A stretch of 64,000 nt of DNA from Woeseiaceae bacterium (GTDB taxonomy: Bacteria; Pseudomonadota; Gammaproteobacteria; Steroidobacterales; Woeseiaceae): assembly GCA_021773035.1 (NCBI GenBank), contig JAJFKU010000063.1, positions 124,001 through 188,000 of the forward strand, in the 5' to 3' direction. The notes under the pieces are model-generated. The model searched no databases. It was not told the DNA's origin and worked only from the letters and a program-made list of their open reading frames with translations. Below are positions 8,972 through 20,595 of the stretch, piece after piece (the stretch's first letter is position 1; every line of letters begins with the position of its first letter). The position numbers and the translations under genes were made by a program.

Positions 8972-10114
8972 TTAGTGAGGCAGCAGTTTCCGGTGTGAGT
9001 GGATCGACATCAGAATACCGAATCCCGCCATCAGCGTCACCATGGACGTGCCACCGAAGCTGACGAGCGGTAGTGGCACACCCACCACCGGAACCAGGCC
9101 GGTAACCATTGCCGTATTAACGAACACGTAAACCAGGAAAGTCAGGCTTATAGAGCCTGCCAGCAATCGCGAATAGGTATCGTGGGCCTGAACGGCGATG
9201 TACAGGCCGCGCCCGATGACAAACATGTACAGGGCAAGCAGACTCAGCACGCCGAACAGTCCGAATTCCTCTCCGAGTACCGCGAAGATGAAATCGGTAT
9301 GCCGTTCCGGCAGAAACTCGAGGTGGGCCTGCGAGCCGTTTGTCCAGCCTTTGCCAAAAAGGCCGCCGGAGCCGATAGCGATCTTCGATTGAATGATGTT
9401 GTAGCCCGCGCCCAGTGGGTCGCTGTCCGGATTCAGCAATGTCAAAACACGTTGTTTCTGATAGTCCAGCATGAAGTTCCAGACGGCCAGCGCTCCCGGT
9501 ATAGCCATCACGCCAAGGCCCAGGATCAGGCGGAACGACATACCGGCCAGGAAAACGACAATCACACCCGATGCGGCGATCAGCAGCGAGGTGCCGAGAT
9601 CGGGTTGTTTGGCGATAAGGTAGGTCGGAATGGCAATGAGTACCGCGATGATTGCGAGATGACTGAACCTGGGCGGGATCTGCCGATCGTGCAGAAACCA
9701 GGCGGTCATCATCGGTACGGCAAGTTTCATCGCTTCGGACGGTTGAAATCGCACGCCGATGTCCAGCCAGCGTCTGGCTCCTTGTCCGACGTCGCCCCGG
9801 GTGAGTACCAGCACCAACAGCGCCAGACCGGCGATATAGGCCCACGGCGTCCAGCGCCGCAGAAAATCCGGTGGTAGCTGCGCGACGATCAACATGGCGG
9901 CCAATGCAACGCCCAGCCGGACTGCCTGGTTGACCAACAGGCCGGAGTTTTCGCCGGACGCGCTGTAGAGAACCAGCAATCCGAATGCAGCGATCAGCAA
10001 CAGTCCGCCGAGCAGCGGTCCGTCGACGTTCAGTCCACGGATAAGTCCGGAGAGGCCCGGCAGGGCACCATTCCTGGGCGATAACATACGCTGCGTTTCA
10101 CTTAGTCGTATCAT
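8972..10114 (-). CDS. rodA: RodA SEDS peptidoglycan glycosyltransferase
   Basis: RodA polymerises glycan strands during cell elongation, paired with PBP2. I place the start at the ATG at 10114 (380 residues, overlapping mrdA by 17 bases); 10087 is possible, and the track's 10204 is too early. About ten membrane helices are visible, with the family motifs RWLDIG..FQPSE and GGSGLFGKGW-like SGGLFGKGWTNGSQ, plus PEQHTDF-like PERHTDFIF. The C-terminus has PLVSFGGTSM. It follows mrdA, its functional partner. Confidence 0.95.
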   Translation of the reverse strand: MIRLSETQRMLSPRNGALPGLSGLIRGLNVDGPLLGGLLLIAAFGLLVLYSASGENSGLLVNQAVRLGVALAAMLIVAQLPPDFLRRWTPWAYIAGLALLVLVLTRGDVGQGARRWLDIGVRFQPSEAMKLAVPMMTAWFLHDRQIPPRFSHLAIIAVLIAIPTYLIAKQPDLGTSLLIAASGVIVVFLAGMSFRLILGLGVMAIPGALAVWNFMLDYQKQRVLTLLNPDSDPLGAGYNIIQSKIAIGSGGLFGKGWTNGSQAHLEFLPERHTDFIFAVLGEEFGLFGVLSLLALYMFVIGRGLYIAVQAHDTYSRLLAGSISLTFLVYVFVNTAMVTGLVPVVGVPLPLVSFGGTSMVTLMAGFGILMSIHSHRKLLPH

Positions 10115-11996
10115 CACCGAATCCCAGGTACTCATCCATGACCGCTTTTGCGATCGGTGCGGCAACACCACTGCCGCTGCTACCGTTTTCGACGATGACC
10201 GCAACAGCGATACGCGGGTCGCTTATGGGCGCAAACGATATAAACAAGGCGTGGTCGCGCTGCCTTTCTTCGATTTCTTCTTCATTGTAAGTGGCGCCCT
10301 GGGCAATGGATATTATCTGGGCTGTGCCGCTTTTGCCGGCCATTTCATACGGTGCGCCGACACCGGTTGCGCGTGCTGTCCCTTGCGGCCCCTGCAGAAC
10401 GTCATGCATGGCCTCCAGCACGTTGTCCCAGTAAAACGCGTTGCTGATCTGTACGTGGCCCAGCGATTCGGGGTGAATCATACGGCGCTCGCCGCTGAGC
10501 GGATCTTCGATCGCGGCAACCATATGCGGTCGGTATCGCTGTCCGCGGGTCGAAAGTGTAGCGGCGATGGTTGCCAGCTGCAGCGGTGTCGACAGCATGA
10601 AGCCCTGGCCGATGGAGGCGATCACGGTTTCGCCGTGGTACCAGCGCTGGTTGTCGCGATCGCTGAAATTGTTGCGCTTCCACTCACGAGATGGCACCAG
10701 GCCGGGTCGTTCGCCAAGCACGTCGATGCCGGTTTGGCTGCCAAGCCCGAAACGCGTCAGGTAGTCGTGCATGTTGTCGATGCCGAGATCGCCGCTGATC
10801 TCGTAAAAGTAAACGTCGCAGGACTGTCCGATGGCATCGTTCAGGTCGACAGGCCCATGACCTTCGGGTCTCCAGTCGCGGTAGCGGTGCTCGTTGCCTT
10901 CTAGCTGGAAATAGCCGATGCAGACGGTTTTGCGCGTCAGATTGGTGGCCCCGGTTTCCAGCGCCGCGAGCGCTAACACCGGTTTGATCGTCGAGCCGGG
11001 TGGGTAAGTGCCGAGCACGGCGCGATTGAACAGCGGTCGGTCCGGATTGTTCTGCAGCTCGTTGTATTGCCCTGAACTCATGCCGATCGCGAACAGATTC
11101 GGGTCGAATGCCGGCGCGCTGACCAGCGCCAGAATCTCGCCGGTCGTCGGGTCAAGCGCAACAATCGAGCCGCGCCGGCCGTCGAGCGCCGCGTGAGCGA
11201 CCCGCTGCAGATCGAGATCCAGGCTCGTGTAGATATTGGCGCCCGGACTGGAGGCTTCGTCCATCGGCAGCGAATCGAGCAGTTCGCTGGAGTCGGCCGG
11301 TACCTGTCGGCCGGTCGCGTTGGTAATTACGTGCCGGAAGCCGGCACCGCCGTGCAGGTCGTTTTCAAAGCTGCGCTCAATGCCGGTCTTGCCGGTATGC
11401 GAGGTGCCGGCGTAGCGGGCCGGGTCGAGCCGCTGCAGATCGTTGGTGCTTACCGCACCGACATAGCCGACGGCGTGTGCGAACAACTCGCCATGCGGAT
11501 AATGGCGCACCAGCCTGGGCTGAAAATCGACGCCTGGGAAGCGCGGTCGCTGGATGGCGAAGTTCGCAATCTCTTCGTCGGTCAGGCTGAACTTCAACGT
11601 AACGGGCTTGAACTGCTGGCCGCTGCGGCTCAACTCCTTGAAGCGTGGAATGTCGTCGGACTCGATGAGTTCCAGCGCGGCGAGCCGCTGCAGCGTGTCG
11701 TCGATATCGCCGACTTGCTCGGGTACCAGCTCAAGCTGGTAGGCCGGCAGGTTTTCGGCGATGACGCGTCCCTTGCGATCGAATACCAGGCCACGAATCG
11801 GCGGTACGGCCTCGATACGCAGGCGGTTGCCCTGCGATTTCTCCGTGAAAAGCTCGTGGTCGAATACCTGCAACTGAACGAGGCGTGCGATGACCGTTCC
11901 TAACAGAACGAACGAGATTACCGACGCCGCGACGGCACGGCCTATGAACAAACGGCGTTCCGAGTGGTGATCCTTGATCGGTGAGAGCAGGCTCAA
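10098..11996 (-). CDS. mrdA: Penicillin-binding protein 2 (elongasome transpeptidase)
   Basis: PBP2 crosslinks peptidoglycan in the lateral wall. The 632-residue protein has a short cytosolic tail (KDHHSERRLFIGR), one membrane anchor, a pedestal domain, then the transpeptidase with PPGSTIKP (S335-K338), the SCD version of the SxN motif (QSCDVYFYEISG) and KSGT near residue 550. The start is a TTG at 11996, two bases after the mreD stop; no ATG is better placed. The C-terminus overlaps rodA. Confidence 0.95.
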   Translation of the reverse strand: MSLLSPIKDHHSERRLFIGRAVAASVISFVLLGTVIARLVQLQVFDHELFTEKSQGNRLRIEAVPPIRGLVFDRKGRVIAENLPAYQLELVPEQVGDIDDTLQRLAALELIESDDIPRFKELSRSGQQFKPVTLKFSLTDEEIANFAIQRPRFPGVDFQPRLVRHYPHGELFAHAVGYVGAVSTNDLQRLDPARYAGTSHTGKTGIERSFENDLHGGAGFRHVITNATGRQVPADSSELLDSLPMDEASSPGANIYTSLDLDLQRVAHAALDGRRGSIVALDPTTGEILALVSAPAFDPNLFAIGMSSGQYNELQNNPDRPLFNRAVLGTYPPGSTIKPVLALAALETGATNLTRKTVCIGYFQLEGNEHRYRDWRPEGHGPVDLNDAIGQSCDVYFYEISGDLGIDNMHDYLTRFGLGSQTGIDVLGERPGLVPSREWKRNNFSDRDNQRWYHGETVIASIGQGFMLSTPLQLATIAATLSTRGQRYRPHMVAAIEDPLSGERRMIHPESLGHVQISNAFYWDNVLEAMHDVLQGPQGTARATGVGAPYEMAGKSGTAQIISIAQGATYNEEEIEERQRDHALFISFAPISDPRIAVAVIVENGSSGSGVAAPIAKAVMDEYLGFGDDTTK

Positions 11997-11997
11997 T

Positions 11998-12489
11998 TCA
12001 GCCCCCGGACCGGGTTCGGTATCGCACCCCTGACAGGAACATCATTACGAGTGGCCACAGCAGCGTCCCGGAAATGACCGGCCCCCAGTAGACAACGGCC
12101 GGCGCGTGAATGCCGGCGACGCCGTTGATCCAGAACAGCAGGAACTGGTACAACGCCAGCAGCGGAAAAACGGTCGCAGTCAATTGCGGCAATGGGAAGA
12201 CCCGCATCAGAAGGTGCATACGCACCGTAACAAATGCGATGACGCACAGTGCGAGCGCATGCTGGCCCAGCAGCGTCCCCTGAGAGGCGTCGACGACTAT
12301 GCCGATGATCCATGCGGTTCCGACACTCCAGGTACGTGGTAACTGCATCGCCCAAAAAATAACCAGCAGTGCGAGCCAGTCGGGGCGAAAGCTTGCGGCG
12401 GCTTCCGGCAGCGGCATCATCGTCAGCATTAAACCGACAATCATTGACAGGATGACCGGCAAACGACGGGATGAGCGGTCTCTATTCAT
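11998..12489 (-). CDS. mreD: Rod shape-determining membrane protein MreD
   Basis: The ATG at 12489 has an upstream GAGG; the track's 12498 start is a TTG. The result is 163 residues. Five or so hydrophobic helices are seen, with the typical DWLALLVIFWAMQLPRTWSVG segment and a conserved D-A-S-Q-G-T-L-LGQHAL stretch. MreD links MreC to the elongation machinery in the inner membrane. It overlaps the mreC 3' end by eight bases, in the canonical mreBCD order. Confidence 0.94.
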   Translation of the reverse strand: MNRDRSSRRLPVILSMIVGLMLTMMPLPEAAASFRPDWLALLVIFWAMQLPRTWSVGTAWIIGIVVDASQGTLLGQHALALCVIAFVTVRMHLLMRVFPLPQLTATVFPLLALYQFLLFWINGVAGIHAPAVVYWGPVISGTLLWPLVMMFLSGVRYRTRSGG

Positions 12490-13351
12490 CGTCTGCAACC
12501 TCTGGGCTGGCCGTTGGGGCCGAAAAGACCAGCATGACTTCGCGGACCTGGCCCAGTGATGCTGCCGGGGTCGCCGTTACATCAGCATACGGCTCCTGTG
12601 GAATGCGCGTAACCGAATCGACAATGGCAACCGGATAACCGGCGGGAAATGCGCCGCCGAGGCCCGATGTCACCAGCAGATCGCCTGCCTGGATGTCGGC
12701 GTTATTGACGATGAACGGCAGACCGAGTCGGTCGATTTCGCCGGTGCCAACCACAATCGTTCGTAATCCATTACGATTGACCTCAACCGGCAGCGCGTGG
12801 TCCGTGTCGCTGATCAGCATTGCCTGCGATGTCATGAGGCCGGCCTTGATGACCTGACCGACAACGCCATTGGCGTCGACGAGCGCCTGCCCGTCGAATA
12901 CGCCATCGAGTGTGCCGATATCGATGACCAGACTATGGTCGTAGGGGTTTGCGTCAACGGACATGATTTCCGCAACCCTCACCTGGTCCCGAACCTGTGC
13001 GCGAGCGTCGAGCATGGCGCGCAGCCTGGCGTTTTCCGCCTCGAGCGCGTTGAGTTTTTGCAGTCTGGCGTTCGTCAGCAGGCGCTCGGCCTTGAGTCGA
13101 TTCAACTCAAGTTCAAGATCGTTACGCGACGAGGTGGATTCGCCAAGCCAGCCCCAGAAGCGAACGGGCGCATCGACGATTACCCGCAGTGGGTAGACGG
13201 CGGCGCCGATGCTGCTGCGCACGGAATCGAGGTGGTTGTCGCGATTGTCGAAATACATCAGCAGGATGCTGATGAAGACCAAACCAAGCATGCGCAGGCC
13301 CAGTGCCGGAATCCGGCCTGGGTTATTACTATTTTCCCGGGAAGCGACCAT
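12482..13351 (-). CDS. mreC: Rod shape-determining protein MreC
   Basis: MreC is a periplasmic scaffold of the elongasome that activates PBP2. The 289-residue protein has one N-terminal membrane helix (LRMLGLVFISILLMYF), a coiled coil (residues ~75-115, rich in Leu/Glu/Arg) and the two beta-barrel domains with VIDIGTLDGVFDGQALVDANGVVGQV and GDLLVTSGLGGAFPAGYPVA. It has the typical length and sits 18 bases after mreB. Confidence 0.96.
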   Translation of the reverse strand: MVASRENSNNPGRIPALGLRMLGLVFISILLMYFDNRDNHLDSVRSSIGAAVYPLRVIVDAPVRFWGWLGESTSSRNDLELELNRLKAERLLTNARLQKLNALEAENARLRAMLDARAQVRDQVRVAEIMSVDANPYDHSLVIDIGTLDGVFDGQALVDANGVVGQVIKAGLMTSQAMLISDTDHALPVEVNRNGLRTIVVGTGEIDRLGLPFIVNNADIQAGDLLVTSGLGGAFPAGYPVAIVDSVTRIPQEPYADVTATPAASLGQVREVMLVFSAPTASPEVADDE

Positions 13352-13369
13352 AGGGATCCGGGAGCTGAA

Positions 13370-14488
<1,119 letters not shown>

Positions 14489-14548
14489 TTATTGCGTCCC
14501 CGCCGATACAGCGGCGCATTCGATAACTCACGAACCCCGGAACTACCC

Positions 14549-14836
14549 GTGTCTCTCGACAAAGTTAAGGTCCAACACATTGCCATGCTGGCGCGGCTGA
14601 AACTCGCCGACGAGGAGTACGCCTCAAGCGTCGAAAAGCTGTCCAGAATCGTCGATTTTGTCGATCAGCTTTCGCAGGCCGATACCTCCGACGTCCGGCC
14701 GATGGCGCACCCGCTGGACGCCGCCCAGCGGCTGCGGCCCGACGCTGTCACCGAGACAGTCGAACGCGACCGCTATCAGCAGAACGCGGCGGCGGTCTCG
14801 GACGGGCTGTATCTGGTACCGAAGGTAATAGAGTAA
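14549..14836 (+). CDS. gatC: Glutamyl-tRNA(Gln) amidotransferase subunit C
   Basis: GatC stabilises the GatAB complex that converts Glu-tRNA(Gln) and Asp-tRNA(Asn) to the amidated forms. The start is the GTG at 14549 ([16 protein letters not shown]), giving 95 residues, the standard size; the track start is too long. The LARLKL and [18 protein letters not shown] segments are typical. The stop overlaps the gatA ATG (TAATG). A weak -10 (TATTAT, 14487-14492) lies in the spacer shared with mreB. Confidence 0.94.
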   Translation: MSLDKVKVQHIAMLARLKLADEEYASSVEKLSRIVDFVDQLSQADTSDVRPMAHPLDAAQRLRPDAVTETVERDRYQQNAAAVSDGLYLVPKVIE

Positions 14837-16296
14837 TGAGTGTGTACTCGCAGACCCTGACCGAGCTGGCCACCGGTCTCGAGGCCGGTGAGTTCACGTC
14901 GCTTGAGCTCACCGCGGCATTGCTCGAACGTATTGCCGCGCATAACGAAACGCTGAACGCCTTCATTACGATCACAGCCGACGAGGCGCTGGCGGCCGCG
15001 GCGCGTGCCGACGAAGCAAGGGCTGCCGGTACCGGCGGCACTCTGAACGGCCTGCCCATTGTCCACAAGGATATTTTTTGCACGCGCGGCGTGAAGACGA
15101 GCTGCGGTTCGAAGATGCTCGACAACTTCATTTCGCCCTATGACGCGACGGTGGTCGAGAAACTGGCCGCGGCGGGTGCCGTGGTGCTCGGCAAGACCAA
15201 TATGGACGAGTTCGCCATGGGCTCTTCGAATGAGACCAGTTTCTATGGCCCCGTCAGGAATCCCTGGAATCTCGAATGCTCGCCGGGTGGGTCGTCCGGC
15301 GGCTCATCGGCATCGGTCGCTGCCCGCCTGATTCCGGCTGCGACCGGAACGGATACCGGCGGTTCGATTCGCCAGCCGGCAGCCCTTACCGGCACGGTAG
15401 GGCTCAAGCCTACCTATGGCCGCGTTTCCCGCTACGGCATGATTGCTTTCGCATCGAGCCTCGATCAGGCCGGGGTTATTACACGCTCCGCGGAGGACGC
15501 GGCGCGCCTGCTGGGTGTAATGGCCGGATTTGATGAGCGCGACTCCACCTCTATTGAGCAGGCGGTTCCGGACTATCTCGCCGGCATCGGTGAGTCGATC
15601 AGGGGGCTGCGAGTCGGTATCGTTCGCCAGCACTTCGACGCCGGCCTCGATGAGCAATGCGGCGCCAGGGTCAAAGACGCGATCGCCGTGCTCGAATCGC
15701 TGGGGGCGACGACCGTTGAAGTCGACCTGCCGAACCTCGATCTGTCGGTACCAACCTATTACGTCGTCGCGCCGGCCGAATGCTCATCCAATCTGTCGCG
15801 CTTCGACGGCGTGCGTTTCGGTCACCGCGCCGAGAATGCCGAGGACCTGGAGGATCTCTACTGTCGCAGCCGCGGTGAGGGTTTCGGCGATGAAGTGAAG
15901 CGCCGCATCATGACCGGTACCTACGTGTTATCGGCCGGTTACTACGATGCCTACTACCTGAAGGCTCAGCAGGTAAGGCAACTGATCGCCGACGACTTCA
16001 AACAAGCGTTTGCCGATGTCGATCTCATTGCCGGTCCGACCACGCCGTCACCGGCATTCAAACTCGGCGACAAGGTCGACGATCCGATTCAGATGTATCT
16101 GAATGACATCTACACGATCGGTGCCAACCTGGCGGGATTACCCGCGATCTCGGTTCCCTGTGGACTCGTGGACGATATGCCGGTTGGTTTACACCTGGTC
16201 AGCCGGCACTTCGGCGAAGAGACTTTGTTGCGCTGTGCGCACCAGTACCAGTTGCAAACCGACTGGCATAAAGCGTGTCCGGAGGCGTTCAAATGA
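14836..16296 (+). CDS. gatA: Glutamyl-tRNA(Gln) amidotransferase subunit A
   Basis: GatA is the amidase subunit that releases ammonia from glutamine. The 486 residues include the Ser-cisSer-Lys triad: K78 (PIVHKDIFC), the glycine/serine-rich loop [12 protein letters not shown] (cis-Ser 153/154) and nucleophile S177 in GTDTGGSIR. The C-terminal [13 protein letters not shown] is also characteristic. It overlaps gatC by one base and gatB by four bases, so the three are a coupled operon. Confidence 0.97.
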   Translation: MSVYSQTLTELATGLEAGEFTSLELTAALLERIAAHNETLNAFITITADEALAAAARADEARAAGTGGTLNGLPIVHKDIFCTRGVKTSCGSKMLDNFISPYDATVVEKLAAAGAVVLGKTNMDEFAMGSSNETSFYGPVRNPWNLECSPGGSSGGSSASVAARLIPAATGTDTGGSIRQPAALTGTVGLKPTYGRVSRYGMIAFASSLDQAGVITRSAEDAARLLGVMAGFDERDSTSIEQAVPDYLAGIGESIRGLRVGIVRQHFDAGLDEQCGARVKDAIAVLESLGATTVEVDLPNLDLSVPTYYVVAPAECSSNLSRFDGVRFGHRAENAEDLEDLYCRSRGEGFGDEVKRRIMTGTYVLSAGYYDAYYLKAQQVRQLIADDFKQAFADVDLIAGPTTPSPAFKLGDKVDDPIQMYLNDIYTIGANLAGLPAISVPCGLVDDMPVGLHLVSRHFGEETLLRCAHQYQLQTDWHKACPEAFK

Positions 16297-17741
16297 CGGC
16301 TGCGGATCACGCCGGATGGGAGGTCGTGATCGGCCTTGAGGTTCACGCCCAGCTCGCGACGACAAGCAAGATATTTTCCGGTGCATCAACAGCTTATGGC
16401 GCCGAACCGAATACGCAGGCCTGCCTGGTCGACCTGGGGTATCCCGGCGTTCTGCCGGTGTTGAATCGTGAAGTCGTGCAGATGGCAACGCTGTTCGGTC
16501 TGGCAGTCAATGCGAGTGTCGCACGGCGCTCGGTATTCGCGCGCAAGAATTACTTTTATCCGGATTTACCCAAGGGATATCAGATCAGCCAGCTCGAATT
16601 ACCCATCGTTGAGCATGGCGAAATGTTAATTAGCGATGCCGACGGCAATGACAAGCGGATCGGCATCACGCGGGCGCACCTCGAAGAGGACGCCGGCAAG
16701 TCGATTCACGAGGGCCTGGATGATTCTTCGGGAATCGACCTGAATCGTGCAGGTACACCTTTGCTGGAGATCGTTTCCGAGCCCGATCTTCGTTCGGCGA
16801 AGGAAGCCGTTGCCTATCTGCGCAAGATACACACCATCGTGCGCTACCTTGGCATCTCTGATGGCAACATGCAGGAAGGTTCGTTTCGTTGCGATGCCAA
16901 TGTCTCCGTTCGGCCCAGGGGCCAGCAGGAACTGGGAACGCGAGCCGAAATCAAGAACCTGAATTCATTTCGTTTTATCGAAAAGGCGATCAACTACGAA
17001 GTCGAAAGGCAGATCGACCTGCTGCAGGACGGCGGCACGGTTGTTCAGGAGACGCGCCTCTACGATTCGGATAAAGACCAGACACGCTCGATGCGCTCCA
17101 AGGAAGAGGCGAACGACTACCGGTACTTCCCGGACCCGGATTTGCTGCCGGTCGAAATCAGCGACGAGTACGTCGAAGCGGCACGCGCGACTTTGCCGGA
17201 ATTGCCCGAGGCCAAGCTGCAGCGTTTTGTTGCCGAGCACGGCCTCAAGAAGGACGATGCGGTGATTCTGACGGCAAGCCGTGCGCTGGCAGACTATTTC
17301 GAGGCCGTCGCCGGCGCTGTAGACGCGACCGCGCAGGTTGCAGCCAATTGGGTGATCGGCGATTTGTCCGCCGTACTCAATCGTGACGGCAAGGACATCG
17401 GCGACAGCAATATCTCGCCGGCCGCGCTGGCGGGACTGGTGAACCGGATTCACGACAACACCATCTCGGGCAAGATCGCGAAGCAAATATTTGAAGCCAT
17501 GTGGGACGGTGAAGGCAGCGCGGACGAAATCATCGAGGCGAAGGGCCTGAAGCAGATCACCGACAGCTCGGCGATCGAAGCCGTGATCGACAAAGTGATA
17601 GCAGACTACCCGGAGCAGGTGGCGGAGTACCGCGCGGGTAAGGACAAGCTCATCGGTTTCTTTGTCGGCAAGGTCATGCAGGAAACCAAAGGGCAGGCCA
17701 ATCCCGGGCAGGTCAATCAAATCCTCAAGGCCAAGCTCTAG
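16293..17741 (+). CDS. gatB: Glutamyl-tRNA(Gln) amidotransferase subunit B
   Basis: GatB is the kinase/tRNA-binding subunit that activates the misacylated tRNA. The ATG at 16293 overlaps the gatA stop (ATGA), giving 482 residues. Signatures: [13 protein letters not shown] at the N-terminus, the cradle domain [34 protein letters not shown], and the C-terminal YqeY-like helical domain ending [16 protein letters not shown]. The presence of gatCAB implies indirect Gln- and/or Asn-tRNA formation. Confidence 0.97.
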   Translation: MTAADHAGWEVVIGLEVHAQLATTSKIFSGASTAYGAEPNTQACLVDLGYPGVLPVLNREVVQMATLFGLAVNASVARRSVFARKNYFYPDLPKGYQISQLELPIVEHGEMLISDADGNDKRIGITRAHLEEDAGKSIHEGLDDSSGIDLNRAGTPLLEIVSEPDLRSAKEAVAYLRKIHTIVRYLGISDGNMQEGSFRCDANVSVRPRGQQELGTRAEIKNLNSFRFIEKAINYEVERQIDLLQDGGTVVQETRLYDSDKDQTRSMRSKEEANDYRYFPDPDLLPVEISDEYVEAARATLPELPEAKLQRFVAEHGLKKDDAVILTASRALADYFEAVAGAVDATAQVAANWVIGDLSAVLNRDGKDIGDSNISPAALAGLVNRIHDNTISGKIAKQIFEAMWDGEGSADEIIEAKGLKQITDSSAIEAVIDKVIADYPEQVAEYRAGKDKLIGFFVGKVMQETKGQANPGQVNQILKAKL

Positions 17742-17753
17742 TGGCATACCTGA

Positions 17754-17789
17754 AAAGGCGTCAGAGCCCTTTTGGGCTCTGACGCCTTT
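17754..17789 (+). terminator. Long hairpin terminator/repeat after gatB
   Basis: A perfect 16-bp inverted repeat with a TTTT loop (AAAGGCGTCAGAGCCC and its complement) sits 12 bases after gatB. The T-tract after the stem is short, so termination is likely but unproven. The core GTCAGAGCCCTTTT also occurs in the inverted repeat at 39049-39095. Confidence 0.7.
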
Positions 17790-17826
17790 CGTTTAGACTC
17801 GAAACGTCAGGCCAGAGCTTTAGCGC

Positions 17827-18687
17827 ATGTCCGCCGATAGCATCATCCCATTCGCCTTCGAGGCCTTACCCGTACGCGGTGCGCTCATTTATATGTCGCG
17901 TTCATGGCGTCGTATGCAGCGCGATCACAGCTATGACGAACTGACCGGCGAAACGCTGGGGCACGCCGCGGCGGCAACGGGTCTGATTGCGCAAAGCCTG
18001 AAATTCGATGGCTCCGTCACACTGCAGTTGCAGGGCAGTAATGCATTGCAGATATTGGTCATGCAATGCACAAACGACCTCGACCTTCGCGGCATGGCAG
18101 TCGTCAGACCCGGAGCGAGGGCGGCTAACTTCACTGAGTTGGTCGGGAAAGCGCATTGCGCGATTACCGTTGACGCCGGCGAACGGCCTTATCAGGGGAT
18201 TGTCGCCATCGATGCGGACTCCCTGGCATCCAGTCTGGAGCACTACTTCGAGCGCTCCGTGCAGGTGCCGAGTCATGTCGCGCTGGTGGCCAATGAGACG
18301 ATCGCCGGCGGCTTGTTGCTGCAGCAGATGCCGGGGCAGCCGGTAGAAGAGGACGACTGGAATCGATTGGGTTTTCTGGCTAAAACACTTGGCAGCACCG
18401 ACTTTGACGGCGACGCCGGTATCGGGCTCATTCGAAAGCTGTTTGCCGAAGACGACATTCGTGTACACGCGCCGAGAAGTGTCAATTTCCTTTGCCGTTG
18501 CTCCACCCGGAAAGTCGAAGACGTCCTGAAGATGCTGGGTGAGCAAGAGTCTCGCAGCACCCTCAAGGAGCAAGGACAGATCGAAGTGATCTGCGAGTAC
18601 TGCGGGGCCAGGCGGTCATTCGATGCCGTGGATGTTTCCCGTATTTTTTCCGAGAACACGGTCAGCGGGCCCGATTCGGTTCAGTGA
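17827..18687 (+). CDS. hslO: Redox-regulated chaperone Hsp33
   Basis: Hsp33 is a cytosolic holdase switched on by oxidative unfolding. The 286-residue protein has the N-terminal domain (FEALPVRGALIYM), the linker region, and the zinc-binding redox switch with CxC (C223, C225 in FLCRCSTRKV) and CxxC (C256, C259 in CEYCG). All four ligands are intact. It starts at an ATG 37 bases after the gatB hairpin and is followed by a spacer holding the promoter of the methionine regulator. Confidence 0.96.
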   Translation: MSADSIIPFAFEALPVRGALIYMSRSWRRMQRDHSYDELTGETLGHAAAATGLIAQSLKFDGSVTLQLQGSNALQILVMQCTNDLDLRGMAVVRPGARAANFTELVGKAHCAITVDAGERPYQGIVAIDADSLASSLEHYFERSVQVPSHVALVANETIAGGLLLQQMPGQPVEEDDWNRLGFLAKTLGSTDFDGDAGIGLIRKLFAEDDIRVHAPRSVNFLCRCSTRKVEDVLKMLGEQESRSTLKEQGQIEVICEYCGARRSFDAVDVSRIFSENTVSGPDSVQ

Positions 18688-18733
18688 AGAGTCTCTAAAG
18701 ACCCCCCTTTTTTCCTTTTTGTGCTGCAGTTCA

Positions 18734-18762
18734 TTCACAGACCGTCAGCATCGATGTATACT
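18734..18762 (+). promoter_or_regulatory. Sigma-70-type promoter for the ArsR-methyltransferase gene
   Basis: TTCACA (18734-18739), a 17-base spacer, then TATACT (18757-18762). The expected transcription start near 18769 is just before the inverted repeat at 18774. Confidence 0.6.
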
Positions 18763-18773
18763 GTTGGCCTTTA

Positions 18774-18795
18774 AATATAAAAGAATCTTTATATT
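18774..18795. promoter_or_regulatory. Candidate operator, inverted repeat
   Basis: AATATAAA - 6 bases - TTTATATT is a perfect 8-bp inverted repeat between the predicted transcription start and the ATG at 18801. ArsR-family repressors commonly bind AT-rich inverted repeats in this position, so autorepression of this gene and co-control of metF-metH is the likely role. Confidence 0.6.
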
Positions 18796-18800
18796 ATTAT

Positions 18801-19685
18801 ATGAAGAGTTCTACCGAAATCCTGCTGTCCCAGTTCAAAGCCCTCGCCGATCCTGTGCGTGTGCGGCTCGTCGCCCTGTGCGCGGCGACGGAGTGCAGTG
18901 TCTCCGAGCTGACCAAGGTCACCGGTCAAAGCCAGCCGAGAATCTCGCAGCACGTGAAGCAGCTGTGTGCGGCCAGTCTTCTCGGCCGTTTCAAGGATGG
19001 CCATTTCGTTTTTTACCGGGTTCCGACCGAGGGCAAAGCGGCAGTGACACGACGGCGATTGCTGGCGCTGCTGCCTGACGATGAGCCGCAGTTCGCGAAG
19101 GACCTTGCCAAATTGCGCACATTGCGCAGCCATGCCGGCCGGGCGCTGGACGTCGCAAGCGATGCCGATCGCTTGCTGCACCGGGCACTGGTTGAGCTGA
19201 CGGTCGCGCGGCCGCTGGGCGATCTGCTCGATATCGGCTGCGGGCAGGGGCGGGTGCTGAAGTTGCTGGCGTCACGGGCGCATCGCGCGGTCGGCGTGGA
19301 TATCGATTCGGACGCGCGGCGTCTCGCGCGCGCGGAACTGCTGCTTGCCGGTACTTCGAACACCACGCTAAGGCAGGGCGACATGGCTGCGCTGCCGTTC
19401 GAGGACGAGGAGTTCGACACGGTCATTCTCGACGACGTCTTGGGCAATGCGACAGATGCTGCCGCCGTTGTTGCCGAGGCCAAGCGCTTGTTGTGCCCGG
19501 ACGGTCGCCTGCTGTTACTGGCAAGCGCCGATGAGAACGGGGTCGGAGCGTTGCGCCGCCAATTCGCTGCCTGGGCGGCGGCGGCCGGTTTGCGACTCGC
19601 ACCAGCCCGGGCCATTCCGAACAATAAACCAGCCTGGCTGCTCGCGGTTGCGACGCGTGCCGGGCGTGCATCCGCTGCCGCCTGA
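18801..19685 (+). CDS. ArsR-type regulator fused to a SAM-dependent methyltransferase
   Basis: The 294-residue protein has an N-terminal ArsR winged helix (residues 1-85; LADPVRVRLVALC, SQPRISQHVKQL, HFVFYRV) and a C-terminal class I methyltransferase fold (LLDIGCGQGRVLKLLA motif I, VGVDID motif II, FDTVILDDVLG). The metalloid-sensing CxC of ArsR helix 3 is absent. It is the first gene before metF and metH, so it probably senses SAM or S-adenosylhomocysteine through the methyltransferase fold and represses the methionine cycle. SahR is a known ArsR-family precedent for such control. It may instead be a true methyltransferase. No strong ribosome site is seen. Confidence 0.85.
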   Translation: MKSSTEILLSQFKALADPVRVRLVALCAATECSVSELTKVTGQSQPRISQHVKQLCAASLLGRFKDGHFVFYRVPTEGKAAVTRRRLLALLPDDEPQFAKDLAKLRTLRSHAGRALDVASDADRLLHRALVELTVARPLGDLLDIGCGQGRVLKLLASRAHRAVGVDIDSDARRLARAELLLAGTSNTTLRQGDMAALPFEDEEFDTVILDDVLGNATDAAAVVAEAKRLLCPDGRLLLLASADENGVGALRRQFAAWAAAAGLRLAPARAIPNNKPAWLLAVATRAGRASAAA

Positions 19686-19703
19686 ACAAGCCAGCTGGCA
19701 TAA

Positions 19704-20585
<882 letters not shown>

Positions 20586-20595
20586 GGTTGTAACG

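Noticed and set aside
9117-9845. 242-codon minus-strand ORF within rodA
   Set aside because: It is another frame of the same strand as RodA, and the RodA frame carries the SEDS motifs.
18688-18800. Possible SAH or SAM riboswitch before the methionine genes
   Set aside because: The spacer is short, AT-rich and taken by a promoter and an inverted repeat. I could not fold a conserved riboswitch core by eye.
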